64,000 nucleotides of DNA from Pseudogymnoascus destructans. Lineage: Eukaryota; Ascomycota; Leotiomycetes; Thelebolales; Thelebolaceae. Below the pieces are notes generated by a model. The model searched no databases, was not told the origin of the DNA, and saw only the letters and a list, made by a program, of their open reading frames with translations. The position numbers and the translations under genes are program-made. Positions 32,134-43,449 of this stretch are shown piece by piece. The stretch spans positions 558,001-622,000 of the forward strand of contig NW_020167528.1 of NCBI RefSeq assembly GCF_001641265.1, in the 5' to 3' direction. Every line of letters begins with the position of its first letter. Position 1 is the first letter of the stretch.

Positions 32134-33860
32134 CTAGCCCTGAACCTTCCACCACAACAGGTCTGCATCGGCCCTGAACCCTATACACTTACCGTCCCCC
32201 ACTATAGTGTAACTCGCTATATGCTCCTCTACTGGTTCGAAACCCCACCGAGTCGGATTCCATGCTTGTAGTGACTGTAACATCTGAGACAGGTTCTTCG
32301 AGTATCTAGGTACGGAGGCATCCTTACAGTCGGGGTGTTCTTGTGAAAGGACACCAGCTACGACTCCATCGGAGGAGTCTGTTTCCAGCTTCGTAGGCAA
32401 TTCGGGGTTGAAGTGGTGAAGTGCCTGTACGGTTAGGAGTTGTCGCTGCAACTCTTCGAAAGCAGCCTCGCATTCAGCTGTCCACAGGAACGGCTCCGAA
32501 GGACTAGTGATAGTAGTGAGGGGCTTGGCTATCTTGCCGAAATCCCGAATGAATTGTCGGTAGAACCCACAGAATCCTAGGTAGGATTTCACACCCGTAA
32601 ACATGGTCGGTCGCATCCAGTTACGAAGTGGTTCGATTTTGTCAGGGTCCGCTTCAACACCGGAAGTAGTCAGGATGTATCCTAAGTACTTGGTCCTAGT
32701 AACATTAAACTCGCATTTTTGTATATCTGCCTGGAGTCCAGCTTCTCGTAGACACTGTAGGACCTTATGCACATGCTCTATGTGTTCCGTAGGGTCCTCT
32801 GAATAGATGAGGATGTCGTCTAAGTATGCGGTACAGAAATCGTCTAAATATTGCATCAGGACGTCATTCATATACCGCTGATAGGTTGCGGGACCGTTTG
32901 TCAGGCCAAACGGCAACACTTTGCATTTGTAGGTTCCATAGCGAGTCCATTCATGAAAAGGAATTGGACGAGGATGCAGAAACACTTCACCTCATCCAAC
33001 AGAAACTCCCGCATATGCACCGAAGCTACGCCGATGTCTTTTCGAAGTCAGAATCAGATCGGATCCCTCCACACTGCATATAAGATACAGCTCGAAGCTC
33101 CTTTACCAAACGCCTTCTCCCTGCTATACCGACAAGGCACCGAAGAGCTTAAGGCTACCAAGCAATACCTGCTGGAAAACCTGGAAAAGGGATTCATCAT
33201 CAACAGCAACAGCCCCTTCGCGTCCCCTATCCTATTCGTAAAGAAAGCGGATGGCAAATTAAGATTTTGCATCGATTACTGGAAGTTAAATGGTCTCACC
33301 CGGAACGACCCCTACCCCATCCCGCGTATCGACAAACTACTAGGATGGGTGTCGTCACGAAGCTAGATATTAGACAAGCCTTCCATCATATACGAATGCA
33401 CCCCGACTCAGAAGAGTACACTCTGATCGATTTCGTAGATGCTAGTTTGAAAGAACTCGGAGTCGCTTCGCATCATCTCGTGGTGGAAAGCATTTGCACT
33501 GATTTCGCAGATATGCATGGGCGTAAAACTATGTACTAGGGTCTTCTGCAGTGGGGGAAAAATCTGCTGGTTTCGTAGTGGGTTCGATGGCATATCGGTG
33601 ATCTCTTCGTAGTCGGGAATTATGACTTTCATTTCCATCGAACGTCCGCCTGTGCGGCGTCTGTCTTCACGGTGGATTGCGGAATCCCGGCGATTCGCAT
33701 CTGACTGGTATGCAGGATGTCTAATGGACGTTTCGCGTGAGTGGTAGGGCAAGGTGATCTCCTTGCTCCAACTAGGTCTTTGCCAGGCCAGTCGTAGTTC
33801 CCCATATCAACGCTCTTCTCGAGACGTCGGTAAGATAGTGGTCCTCATTGACGTCAGCCA
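32134..33860 (-). mobile_element. Ty3/gypsy pol with an internal inverted segment
   Basis: A gypsy polyprotein on minus, read right to left. A gag scrap at about 33770-33855 (VSRRALIWGT-like) is followed by the protease-to-RT linker at 33423-33760 (MEMKVIIPDYEEIT, then FFQTSIYEID). The next part of the protein lies on the plus strand at about 32952-33425 (KELDEDAETLHLIQQKLPHM, then FASPILFVKKADGKLRF and TKLDIRQAFHHIRMHPDSEE). The rest resumes on minus at 32945-32134 (YGTYKCKVLPFGLTNGPATY, the catalytic YLDD box, then the RNase H start). So about 475 bp have been flipped in place. The reading frame is broken and the element is inactive. Confidence 0.87.
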
Positions 33861-34023
33861 ATTGTAATTGTTGGTTCCTCACTAGCTTCATGTAGATTCC
33901 ACACTAGCTTAATCACAACTTGGCAAGTGGCACCATGGCGAGCGCTGCAATTGGTTGAGGTGCCTTTAGGTGGGCTTTGCTTACGCCTATTCTGGCAATT
34001 CCAGTTTTCAAAGCGGGGCTTCT

Positions 34024-34228
34024 TGTAATGGTGGGTGCACCAGATGTGAGAATCTAGCCACCCAAGGAAGGGATGATTTTACTAAGACAACACACTGTCT
34101 TAGGAAACAGAGCCAAAGGGTTGTAGCTTAGACTATTCCACAATGCAGCAATCAAGTGTATGATGTAGTGGAGTGGTTTAGACAAGTTGTACAAATGTTG
34201 AGTCTGAGAACTCAGGGACAAGTCGGAG
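34024..34228 (-). mobile_element. Chromovirus LTR fragment (about 205 bp)
   Basis: Terminal LTR sequence beginning TGTAATGGTGGGTGCACC; similarity ends near the AACTCAGGG motif, which is partly duplicated. Confidence 0.85.
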
Positions 34229-34681
34229 AACTCAGGGATATATCTACAAATGGCAAGGCACATAGGAACTATTAACTATTATAATTGATTCTCATTTTAT
34301 GAAGCTACAGGTGCAAGTATCGTGAGTGCTCATTTTGACAGGGGTAGGCTATACCCCTGCCTGGCAAGGACTTGCTACCCTGGCAATAGTCAATTCTAGT
34401 GTTTTTGGTGGGCAACTCGCCCATGTAGGCAACTCGCTCGTGAAATATGTTATTTATCTTGTAAATTTCTCAATTTTAGGTGGGAAGTTTAGTGATCGCT
34501 TCGCTTGTGAAATACGTTACATTATCAAGACACTATTAGATCACATGGGAATTTTTTAGGATATCAAATGTGAAGGTTTATAAATTAATACTAATAAAAT
34601 CCACAATCATAATCTGTTAATGAGTGAATTTAGTTCAACCAGCATCCCAGCCTCTAGGTCTAGGGAATCTATCACCACCAT
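34229..34681. other. Unassigned, AT-rich
   Basis: No gene or repeat recognised, apart from a small internal repeat (GGCAACTCGC twice near 34407-34438). It ends at the 3' side of the split oxidoreductase. Confidence 0.35.
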
Positions 34682-35415
34682 CTAAGGCCCAAAAACCAGT
34701 GCCCTAACCTCAATACTCTCCCTCCCCGGCCCCCCCACCGGCGTCCTCGGATCCACAAACGCTGAATGCGGCACCCTCCCCCCCTTCACCTCCGATCCCT
34801 CCTTCAACCCCTCACTATCAAAGCACTGCAACAGAATCCTCTCATCATTACTCATCCCCGACAAATAATTCCACCTCTGCCCCTCATTGTACCTCACACT
34901 CGCCATATACCCCACGCGATTCGGATACCTATGCTCCACCGGAATCAAATCCTCATCCCGCACCGTATGTGATGAAGTGAAGGACAAGGGCTGCGCGACG
35001 ATCGGCCCGTTGAGGGGGCGCCACACGCTGATGATGCGGTAACGGCCCTGCCAGAGCTTCTCGGCTTCGGAGGGGAGGTGGACCTTGACGCGCTCTTTGG
35101 CGGAACTGGCGATCTGGTCGATGTGCGCTCTGTTCACGGGGCCACGCTTGGCGTCGGGGCCGGGGCGGCGGATGGTGTGGTCGAAGATGAAGATTTTGTT
35201 GGCGCCGGGGACGTTGTCCAGGAGGATTTTTTCGACTTTGGGGTAGTAGAATTCTTTGATGTGGCCGTCGTCCGCGAACTCGGTTTCGCCCAATGATTCG
35301 ACGTTTTGGAGGACCGCGAAGGCGTCTTTGTCGAGGGTGTAGGAGGATTCGTCGCCGCAGATGTCATGGATTGTGACGGTGTGCGCGGTGGCGCCGTAGT
35401 TGTGTTGGGGGGTGC
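34682..35415 (-). pseudogene. CTB9/AsaB-type oxidoreductase, C-terminal part of a split gene
   Basis: The frame reads TPQHNYGATAHTVTIHDICG, DESSYTLDKDAF, KEFYYPKVEKILLDNVPGA, FIFDHTIRRPGPDAKRGPVN, RAHIDQ (with a candidate metal-binding His-x-Asp), GRYRIISVWRPLNGPI, RVGYMASVRYNEGQRWNYL, CFDSEG and ESIEVRALVFGP at the stop. This is the conserved body of the fungal hydroxylase/desaturase family that includes AsaB and CTB9, enzymes of secondary-metabolite clusters. The usual N-terminal 70-80 residues are missing: upstream of the TPQHNYG motif the frame runs into a gypsy gag. The missing N-terminus appears to lie at 61271-61476 on the same strand. The remaining part is free of stops, so the break may be recent. 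Confidence 0.82.
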
Positions 35416-35537
35416 GGAACCATTCCGACTCCGTGACTTGTCCAGTGATAGCAGCACTCTGGAATCGAGCTTTGAATTCAGGGAAGGTTTCGTTAGAGTG
35501 TCCCTTCTCTCCCATTTGCATGTCATCGAAGAGGTTG
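35416..35537 (-). mobile_element. Gypsy gag fragment, distal part
   Basis: Encodes MQMGEKGHSNETFPEFKARF and then SAAITGQVTESEWFR, a gag pattern, ending exactly where the oxidoreductase codons begin. It continues the gag whose proximal part is at 58664-59050. Confidence 0.75.
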
Positions 35538-37335
35538 TAGTAGCCTCTCTAGCTGCAAGTGCAAGTGTTACTTGCTTTGTAGAAGTAGGGATAGTAATAT
35601 CAGACCAAAGAGCTTGCTCTACAGCTTGAAGTGATTTTGTAGGTATAAGGCATTGTATAATACCAGAGAGTGTTATAACCTGATACCGGTGTGGATAGGG
35701 CTCTTCTAAAATGCGTGCAAAAAGCCTCTTATTATCAGTTGAGGTTCTATCCTCTCGAGGAACCTTAATAGAGACTATAGCTCCAATATCGAAGTGTTGG
35801 ATATTATGCCTCTTACTATACTTTTGTATCATAAGAACCCTTGCCTTTAGAGTTGCTAGTGTAGCCCGCTCAATTATAGGATCAATGGGGGCTCTAAGCT
35901 CAGTTCTAGGCTTTGCTGCTACTCGACTCCAGCTCCCATGCCGGAGCTCAGAATGAAGCCGCTCTTGCGCTTGCTCGGAATTGATCGATTCTGCCGGCTC
36001 AGAATTGAGTGAGAGTGAGAGTGCTCGCTCGGAATTGGGTGAGAGCGCTAGCTTAGAATTGAGTGAGAATGCTCGCTCGGAATTGGGTAGGAGCGCCAGC
36101 TCAGAATTGAGCGAGAGAAGTAGCTCAGAATTGATTGAGAGAGCCTGCTCAGAATTGATCGAGGGTTCCAGCTCAGAATTGATCGATAGCGCTAGCTCAG
36201 AATTGATCGATAGCGCCAGCTCAGAATTGATCGAGAGCTCTCGCTCTTGCTGGAGCTCACTCTCAAGAATCGGTGCCATCGTTGGGTCTTCCTGCTCAAC
36301 TCCAATTGAGAGATCCTTCTGCGCCTGGCTATTAAGCCAGTTAATATAAGAGCTCCTATCTCAGAATAGTAGCTGAGTATTCATTGCAAGCATAACCTCG
36401 AGTAGCCCATCCTTCCACTCCATAGATCCATGATCCATTTTCCATGCTCGTAGCTTTGCTTCAACAACCCCATTGGCTTGCTCAACTAGGCCTTGTGTCT
36501 GTGGTGACCGTGGCGCTCCATTTATCACTTGAATTCCATACTTGCGTAGTAGGATAAGTAGGGCTCCCTTGAATTCCTTTCCGTTATCAGCTTGCATAAT
36601 CTTTGGAGGTAAGAAAGCTGCGATAAATTGAGCAAAGCAGTCTGCAATTGGCCCTGCGTGATTGCTCTTTAATGGGTATAGCTGTGTATACTTTGGGAAA
36701 TGATCCTTTATATACAGAATCCATTTATATTGCCCTGAATGCTCATGGCGCATATCAATTAGATCAATTTGAACCCGCTTCCACGCTCGCCCACTTATAA
36801 TAAGGACTAACGGAGCTTTTGTAGTAGATGGTCGATTTAGAGTACAGTTCTTACACCGCTTTATAATGAACTCTACTTCTTCTCTCTTTAGTCCATAGAA
36901 CTTTTGTTGTATGATATTCCATGTTTTTCTACGGCCTGCGTGTAGGAGTTGTAGGTGTTCGTTAATAATAGTATCAAATGCATCGCTCTCAAGAATTACA
37001 CATCGTGGGTTTTGAAACCTAGTAGTAGGCTTATAGTAGAGCTTATTATGTAGAAGCATAAACTCTGTTTGCGCACGATGCTTAAGTCGTGATTCAATAG
37101 GATTTGCAGGTTTCATCGATGGGTTCTGAAGATAGAGGAGTAATTGACGGTATTTTAAGTAGTCTATCTGCTCTCTATTACTATAGCTAAAGCTATGAAT
37201 ATAGGTTTGAAAAGCAGTGCGCACATCCTGAGGAAATGGACTAATCTGTGCAATGTAGGGTCTTCCATATTGATGAAGTTGATATAACGTGCATGTATAA
37301 CGAAAGTGCCAAACAAGCGAAAGTTCCAAAATCAT
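35538..37335 (-). mobile_element. Ginger/KRBA2-like integrase gene, interrupted by one TGA
   Basis: From 37335 leftward: a zinc-binding HHCC segment (EHLQLLHAGRRKTW, then RCKNC), then the rve core with VQIDLIDM, MQADNGKEF and QTQGLVEQANG giving D, D and E with the last two about 35 apart. A TGA at 36361-36363 interrupts the frame, which continues into DRSSYINWLNSQAQKDLS. A Ser/Glu/Leu repeat follows (36000-36250), then an SH3-like tail (FDIGAIVSIKVPREDRTST) as in KRBA2/Ginger integrases. The N-terminus is cut by a pogo element at 37287. The family call is by motif; a Ginger-type DNA transposon or a domesticated relative is likeliest. Confidence 0.72.
36000..36250. repeat. 24-bp coding minisatellite (L-x-L-S-I-N-S-E)
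   Basis: About ten in-frame copies of a 24-bp unit such as GCTCAGAATTGATCGATAGC plus four bases, coding on minus for an octapeptide like LALSINSE. It links the integrase core and its SH3-like tail. Confidence 0.9.
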
Positions 37336-39146
37336 GCGGTGACCAACCCCCCCAACTAAATGTTAAATTCCTCCACAACATAACATGCGCCATAAAAATG
37401 ATGAAAGCAAATTAGTGCTAGCTATCCAAGCTATGTAAAGCGACCCAAATTTGCACCTTCGAGTTGCAGCTAGGATCTATTCCATAGACCACCGCAAGCT
37501 ACGTCACCGTTTACAAGGCGTACCTTCACGACGCGATATCCAAGCCAACCTACGGAAATTAAGTAACCTAGAGGAATCAGTTCTTGTTCAGTATATACTT
37601 GGCTTAGCTGCTAAATGGTTCCCTCCTCAGTTGTCTATTGTTGAAGATATGGCAAATCGACTACTTGCAACACGCGACGCGCCACGCGTCGGGTCACGTT
37701 GGGCTTTAAACTTTGTTAAGCGCCATGTAGAGCTCCGGACATGCTTCCAGCGAAAATACGACTACCAGAGGGCTAAGTGCGAAGATCCAGAAGTCATTCG
37801 TGGCTGGTTTGAGCTTGTATGGAACACAATTCTAAAGTATGGCATCAACAATGCAGATATCTACAACTTTGATGAGACTGGGTTTATGATGGGCGTCATC
37901 TCAAGCGCAACGGTAGTAACGAGCTCAGATGGGCAGTCAAAGTCAAAAAAGGTGCAGCCTGGCAATCGGGAATGGGTTACAGTAATCCAAGGCGTTAGTT
38001 CTCAAGGTTGGGCAGTGCCGCCATTTGTCATTGTGGCAGGTAAAAACCACCTTGCATCTTGGTATGAGAATAGCGGATTTCCAGCAGATTGAGTAATCGC
38101 TGTTACTGCAAATGGCTGGACTACAAACGAGAGAGGTATGAATTGGATTCAGCATTTTGAGAAGCACAGAAAGCCCCGGAGTGTTGGTGGTTATCGCTTG
38201 TTAGTCCTTGATGGTCATGAGAGCCACCACTCAGACAAGTTTGGGGAGTACTGCAAAGAACACAACATTATTACGCTTTGTATGCCTGCTCACTCTTCCC
38301 ATATACTCCAACCACTTGATGTTGGCTGTTTTGGCCCATTAAAGAGAGCTTACGGTCAGCAAATTGGAGATATGATGCGGGCTCATATTATTTACATTAC
38401 TAAGGATGACTTCTTTCCTGCCTTCCACGCTGCATTTAACATTGCAATGACAGAAAGCAATATTCAGGGAGGGTTCCGAGGTGCTGGGCTTCTTCCATTT
38501 AGCCCTGAGAGTGTAATATCTACACTTGACCTTAGGTTTAAGATGCCAACACCTCCAACCTCTCACCCAAGCACCGCTCAACCATGGGTTTCTCAGACAC
38601 CAAATAACCCAACTGAAGCTGTATCACAGTCTACTTTCATTAAAAACTGAATTGCGCATCATCAAAATAGCTCTCCAACCTCAATCTATGCAGCTGTTGA
38701 CCAGTTTACAAAGGGTGCATCGCAAATAATTCATCAATTAGCATTGTTAAAAGCAGAGAACCAAAACCTGCAACAGGCAAATGAAGTGCTAAGCAAGCGC
38801 CGGAGAGCAAAAAAAACATGACTACAGCAAGGAGGATCACTTAGTCAACAGGTAGCATAGGAGCTACAGGACGAGAGGGACGTTGTGGAGCAAGTAGAGC
38901 AAGAAATAAGGGCAAGTAGTGGTCGGAAGCCAAGGGAAGAAACCCATGCACGTCGCTGTGGCAAGTGTGGTGAGACTGGACACAATGCGCGCACTTGTCA
39001 GATTATAATAGACATGTCTGAGGAAGAGGACTCCGAGTAGTTTTAATTAATTTATATTGTTGTGGTGGATTTATCGCAATTCTTATGGGGTAGTCGCGAT
39101 ATTTTGGCACTTTCGCTTGTTTGGTACTTTCGTTATACATGCACGT
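37287..39146 (+). mobile_element. Complete Fot1/pogo element with long inverted repeats
   Basis: Terminal inverted repeats of nearly 50 bp (ACGTGCATGTATAACGAAAG..., with internal AAACAAGCGAAAGT) bound an 1860-bp element flanked by the TA duplication expected for pogo (37285-37286, 39147-39148). The transposase reads + from about 37398: LHLRVAARIYSIDHRKLRHR, NFDETGF, LVLDGHESHHSD and LQPLDVGCFGPLKRAY supply the three catalytic Asp. A CCHC knuckle (CGKCGETGHNARTC) lies near the C-terminus. Stops at about 37431 (TAA), 38090-38092 (TGA), 38648-38650 and several later ones inactivate it. It is inserted at the N-terminus of the integrase gene. Confidence 0.92.
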
Positions 39147-39189
39147 TAATAGATCTATCTACAATATCTATACTATATTACCCCGCATA

Positions 39190-39950
39190 GGTTGGGCATC
39201 ATTCGCTGTTGGGCCGGAACATATCTCTTTCTCACAGGTGTTACGCCAGAGTTCACAGTTCCCGGAAACACAGAACAGAATGGTGCTCCGGAGAAGCTTG
39301 GACATATCATTTGGAACAAGGCTAAAACGTTCTTAAAGCTCTCTGGCTTACCATGGGAATATTGGCCGGAAATGGTATGCACAGCAAACTGCGTTGGTAT
39401 GCGTACTCCTCAATCAAGGCTTCTGCCAACACCATACCGAGCCTGGTATGGACATGATCCCCACTACCGACACATGCGTACACCAGGCACAAAGTATCTG
39501 GCTCTGGAGACTCCGCTCAAAAGACACGGACAATGCGGTTTAATGTAAGCTTATTGGCTACGAGGGCGATCATATTTACCGGCTTGTTACCACCACTGGA
39601 CGACTAATCCGAGCGTCATCTGTACAATTCACAGCCGAGAAGAGGGGATTCGATGATGTGGGAGCATTTGAACCCTTGGCTAAAAGACAACACTTATTGA
39701 CAGCCACGCCTGACTTATGGGGGGATGATGATATAATCCAGGTCACTCCTAGTCCAGAAAGAGAGCCTGTACCTGGGCGGCCCCATACGCCAGTGCCAGC
39801 GCGAGAATCTCGTCCACAAATTGCAACAGGAACCAATATCACCCGCTTGAACGAGCATTACTTGCCGCAGCTGATGAGTCTGCCATAATTGATGAGCCCT
39901 GCTTTATTGCACTTATCGCAAACACAGTGTAAGAGAGCCTTGGTAGAACA
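39190..39950 (+). pseudogene. Copia polyprotein remnant (integrase end and linker)
   Basis: Reads FTVPGNTEQNGAPEKLGHII, LSGLPWEYWPEMVCTANCVG and RTPQSRLLPTPYRAWYG, typical of the end of a copia integrase, then with shifts near 39545 and 39840 LIGYEGDHIYRLVTTTGRLI and a linker. The reverse transcriptase is absent. Confidence 0.75.
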
Positions 39951-40387
39951 GGGCAGCGGGAAGTCACGTTATGGATAGTTACATAGTAAGGCCCTCTATT
40001 GATATGAAGACTGAACGCTGACCCTCCTCCGAAGGTCCGCGTTCCTACTATATACGATTCCAGGCGGGGTTCGGAGTGAAGACCCTCCACCTTGGCACCG
40101 CAGCGCACGTGATTGGAGTCCGCATGTGATGATGCTCGTGACAATTATCCCCCCCTATGTGGCTCAAGCCCCTTTGAGCCCGAGAAGTGAATTCGGCCCG
40201 TGTTGTTTATTTTGGCTTGTTGCCCTGGCCACTTAGCGGCAGCCCTGCCCCTGAGTAAGTGGTCCCGGGTCGCTTGCGCGTTGTTGTGTTGTTGTGTCGT
40301 TTTGCCCGCTTCCTCCTTCACCCTTTTTCCTCCAACTTCACCACCTTTAATTTCTCTTTACTGACTCAACCGATAGATCTCTTCAGG

Positions 40388-41482
40388 ATGGGCCCCAAAC
40401 GCCCCGCTAAAGGCAAGGGAAAGAAACCTGACGCCGCAGCTTCTCAAAGCTCTCCCCGTGGCGCTGAGGCTGCCCTGGTACCTGGCCCAAGCAACGCCAC
40501 TGCTGCCACTCCATCTGGCCTCGCTCGTGGTAGTCGCCTTGCCACTGTGGTCCAACCCCCGGAGAACCCTTTGCGTCATGCGCGCCTCCCACCTGATGAC
40601 ACGATGTCAGAGGTGATGTCTTCGCCATTGAAGCCCTGCCGCGCCAAGCCGAAGGTCGCCATGTGTCTCCGTTGCTCTAAGAGAGTGTACAAGGATTGCG
40701 AGGATATGTGCTGCTCCCGCGTTAACACTATGACCCGCTGCACATACTGCCAGGAACATCGGGCGAAGTGTCTCCCCGTGCATGTTTACCCTCCGCTTCG
40801 CCTCCTACTCCACTGACCCTGCATTCTAGATTCCCCCCTGGGCTTTCTGCAAGTTCAATCACTTGATGGCAGCATTTGAGAAGTACGAGGGCGCCATCGA
40901 TCCCAGCTTCCCTCGCCCAAACTTCAGCCAAACGACCACGCACCGCCGCGCCAATGTTTTGGAGGCACTTCAGCTCTGCTACACAAAGTTTGTTGAGGCC
41001 GGAAAGAACCTGATGTGTCGCCGCCTGCTCGTTGGGGAGGATTCCAAGCATCAGAAGGTGAACACCTGCCTGGCGATGCTGGAGATCGCCTCTGACATTT
41101 ACAGCCTACACTGTACCATGAGGCACGCGAATGACATCCAGATGGTGCTGGTCTGTTGCCCCTCCATCTGCCCCCCGCTTTCCATGCTGACCCTTGATAG
41201 CACGTCCACAACCCTACCATCGCTGCGACTGAGGAGTACGAGTCGTCTGGTAGCGAGGGTGAGGAGGACCCGCTGGTGGATGATGAGGACACTGAGGATT
41301 GGGAGTTGGTGACCGTTGTGGCCTCTGATGCTGAGGAGGAGGTTCCTGAGCCAGGACGCATAGCATCAATGACGACTTCCTTCACTCCTTCACAAATCCT
41401 CTTGAGCTCAGGAAAATGCATGGCGATCACTGCCACCATCTCTTTGTCTGGGCCAAGTGGGATTTGTTCCCCCCAACTGTAG
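40388..41482 (+). CDS. Unrecognised cysteine-rich protein, three exons
   Basis: Exons read as 40388-40777, 40830-41144 and 41201-41482, with 52- and 56-nt introns (branch points CTGAC, acceptors TAG). The N-terminus is basic and Ala/Pro-rich (MGPKRPAKGKGKK). A cysteine cluster follows: MCLRCSKRVYKDCEDMCCSR and MTRCTYCQEHRAKCLP, resembling a zinc-binding module. Exon 2 adds a helical segment (WAFCKFNHLMAAFEKYEGA). Exon 3 starts acidic (EEYESSGSEGEEDPLVDDED) and its last 40 codons overlap antisense to the opposing gene. I do not know the family. It is convergent with the OrsD-like gene and lies between transposon remnants, so it may be accessory or mobile-element-borne. The ATG at 40388 is chosen over an earlier frame start because it opens the basic N-terminus. 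Confidence 0.5.
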
Positions 41483-41526
41483 TGTTTGTTAGCTCCGTCC
41501 GTATTGTAAAATGCAGTATATCTATC

Positions 41527-43245
41527 TTACAACTTGTATGTCTCTCTCGGCAGAAGAGGCAGGATGCCTGCCCCAAAGGTGCTCGTTAACATATGAAGCA
41601 CCCGTCCTAGTTGGAAGTGCTTGTCAAGTTGTTCCCGGTTAATGCCGAGCTTATCAGAAAGATAATCTTTAAGAAGCGTCACCTTTCCTACTCCTTGCTT
41701 GGTAAAGTGTCCTTTGCTGTTCAAGAAGGTCATGATGTCCTTGTTCTTGTCCACAAGCTCTTTGCAATTGCTATACTCGCCATAGCTTATGATTCGCTTC
41801 TCCATGTCCATGATGACCTTAAAATCTCCCAGCGACATCGGAAGATGCAAGGCCGGACTTGCTGATGGCGGAACACAATCGACGAAGCGGTAGGGGTATC
41901 TCAGCTTCGAGCTTCTTACTCGTTGCGTTCATGACGATCTTCCACTCGTCTGTGGCCTGCAGCTGCTTCACCAGGTTCTGGACCTGACGGGCTCCTGGGA
42001 TGTTGAACACCCGATGGAAGAAGAATTTGATCACTTCACCCACGATTTGCGGAGTGACAACATACGGTTGAAGGAGGTTACGTTTCACCTCCATTGTCTC
42101 CAGATGACAGAGCGAACGGAATACATCAGCGAAGGCGACACGGTATTCGTCCGTGGTGTACTTGGCCGTAAGCGTCATCCCGCCGCTCACCATTGTGGTG
42201 CAGATGTTCTCTGCCTCAAGCGCTGCGAGCCTTGCAAGGTCTTCCGCGGTTGGCTCTGAGCTCGGTGGTCTCTCTGATTCTGATGCAGCGTTGCTGGCCG
42301 ACGCATCCTCATTGTTGTTTGTGGTCGCATCATCGTCCAAGCCCTCTGCTGCGTCATCTTGCGCTCCTTGGAGTTGTCACTGCACAGCCTGTACGCATCG
42401 CGCAGCAGACTCTCTGCAGCCCGCACAATGTGCATCAGGTACGACTCTGGATCATACTTCCTTCCATCGCTACGGCCGTCATCCCCCGCCTTCCTAAGTG
42501 GTTGCACCTTAGGCAGCTGGTACGAGCTGTAGATCTCCTCGACCTTCAGCCCAGTGAGGTGGCTTGGGAATCCCGTCCGCTCTAGCCAGGGCACTCAGTC
42601 TATCTTGGAGGTAAGGTCCCGCACTACACTTGCAGCCTCCTCTTGGTCTTTTGTGACCTCTTTAACATCCTTGCTGATCTTCTCGAATAGCATGTCTTCC
42701 TTCAGCTGGCGCTCCTGGTCTTGTTGTGTTGTCGTAGCTTGGGGTAGCTGGGTAATGTCTTGTGTATTACTTAGAGGCTCAACTGCAAAGTAATTGATCC
42801 GATTACCGCCTTTAAAGTATGTCTGTAGCTTGCACTCCTTCCACAGCTGGCCATGCATGGTCTTCTGTTGCGCAGCCTTTAACCTATGCTCTACTCGCAA
42901 GTGCTCCTTCATGTTCGCTAGGTTGCGTGTGCAGTAGATGCATTGCGGGCGGAGGCAGTAGAACCCATCATGCCTCATTAGGCCTTGCACGGGTTGCGCC
43001 AGCTGTCCTGAGTCACTCCTTTGTAGGTTCAGTCGTCGCACCTCTTCCTTCAGCTCGTCCAGACTCCTCCTCCTGCCATACCCATCAAGCAGCTCAGTAG
43101 TGGCCTTATGGACAGCTCCGCGTAGGTTGTGTGGGAACTCCCTCAGGTGTCGCTGCCCCCCGCGTGTGGTAGGTGACACACAGCTGCTACACGCTCGGTA
43201 GACCACAACCAAATGGTTCGCATCATATGTAAACTCGCTCATCAT
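41527..43245 (-). pseudogene. OrsD-domain (DUF3505-like) protein, frameshifted
   Basis: From the ATG at 43243-43245: FTYDANHLVVVYRACSSC, then LREFPHNLRGAVHK, a CLRPQCIYC motif with HLRVEH forming a C2H2-like knuckle, and LWKECKLQTYFKGGNRINYF. This order matches the OrsD domain first named in the orsellinic-acid cluster; many fungi carry it in accessory or subtelomeric regions, sometimes ahead of RecQ-like helicases. After a stop at 42595 the protein can be followed in other frames: WLERTGFPSHLTGL, then MDDDATTNNNEDAS and EVKRNLLQPYVVTP, then MSLGDFKVIMDMEKRIISYG to about 41527. At least three frame breaks make it a pseudogene unless some are introns. No helicase motif is present. Confidence 0.6.
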
Positions 43246-43421
43246 GGCGACCACAATGCTCCTGTGGACCTAGTACATGAGGTATAGGATGCCCTCTATC
43301 ACGCAAAGTATATAAGCTGATTTTTAATCGTGTGTGACACTGTGCAGAGGGTGTAGCCCATGCACCGGGAAATCCACGCCGCAGGGGATCACGCCGCAGG
43401 GGGAGACCCGCTTTTCGCGTA

Positions 43422-43449
43422 AATCCACGCCGCCGTGGCGGCGTGGATT
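43422..43449. repeat. Perfect 13-bp-stem palindrome at the hAT border
   Basis: AATCCACGCCGCC and its complement are separated by only GT. The same AATCCACGCCGC word occurs once more just upstream near 43370. It lies directly before the hAT coding sequence and could be a terminal element of that transposon. Confidence 0.8.

Noticed and set aside
32236..32256. GGTTCGAAACCCC resembling a tRNA T-arm/B-box
   Set aside because: It lies within gypsy pol coding sequence and no A-box or cloverleaf could be drawn around it.
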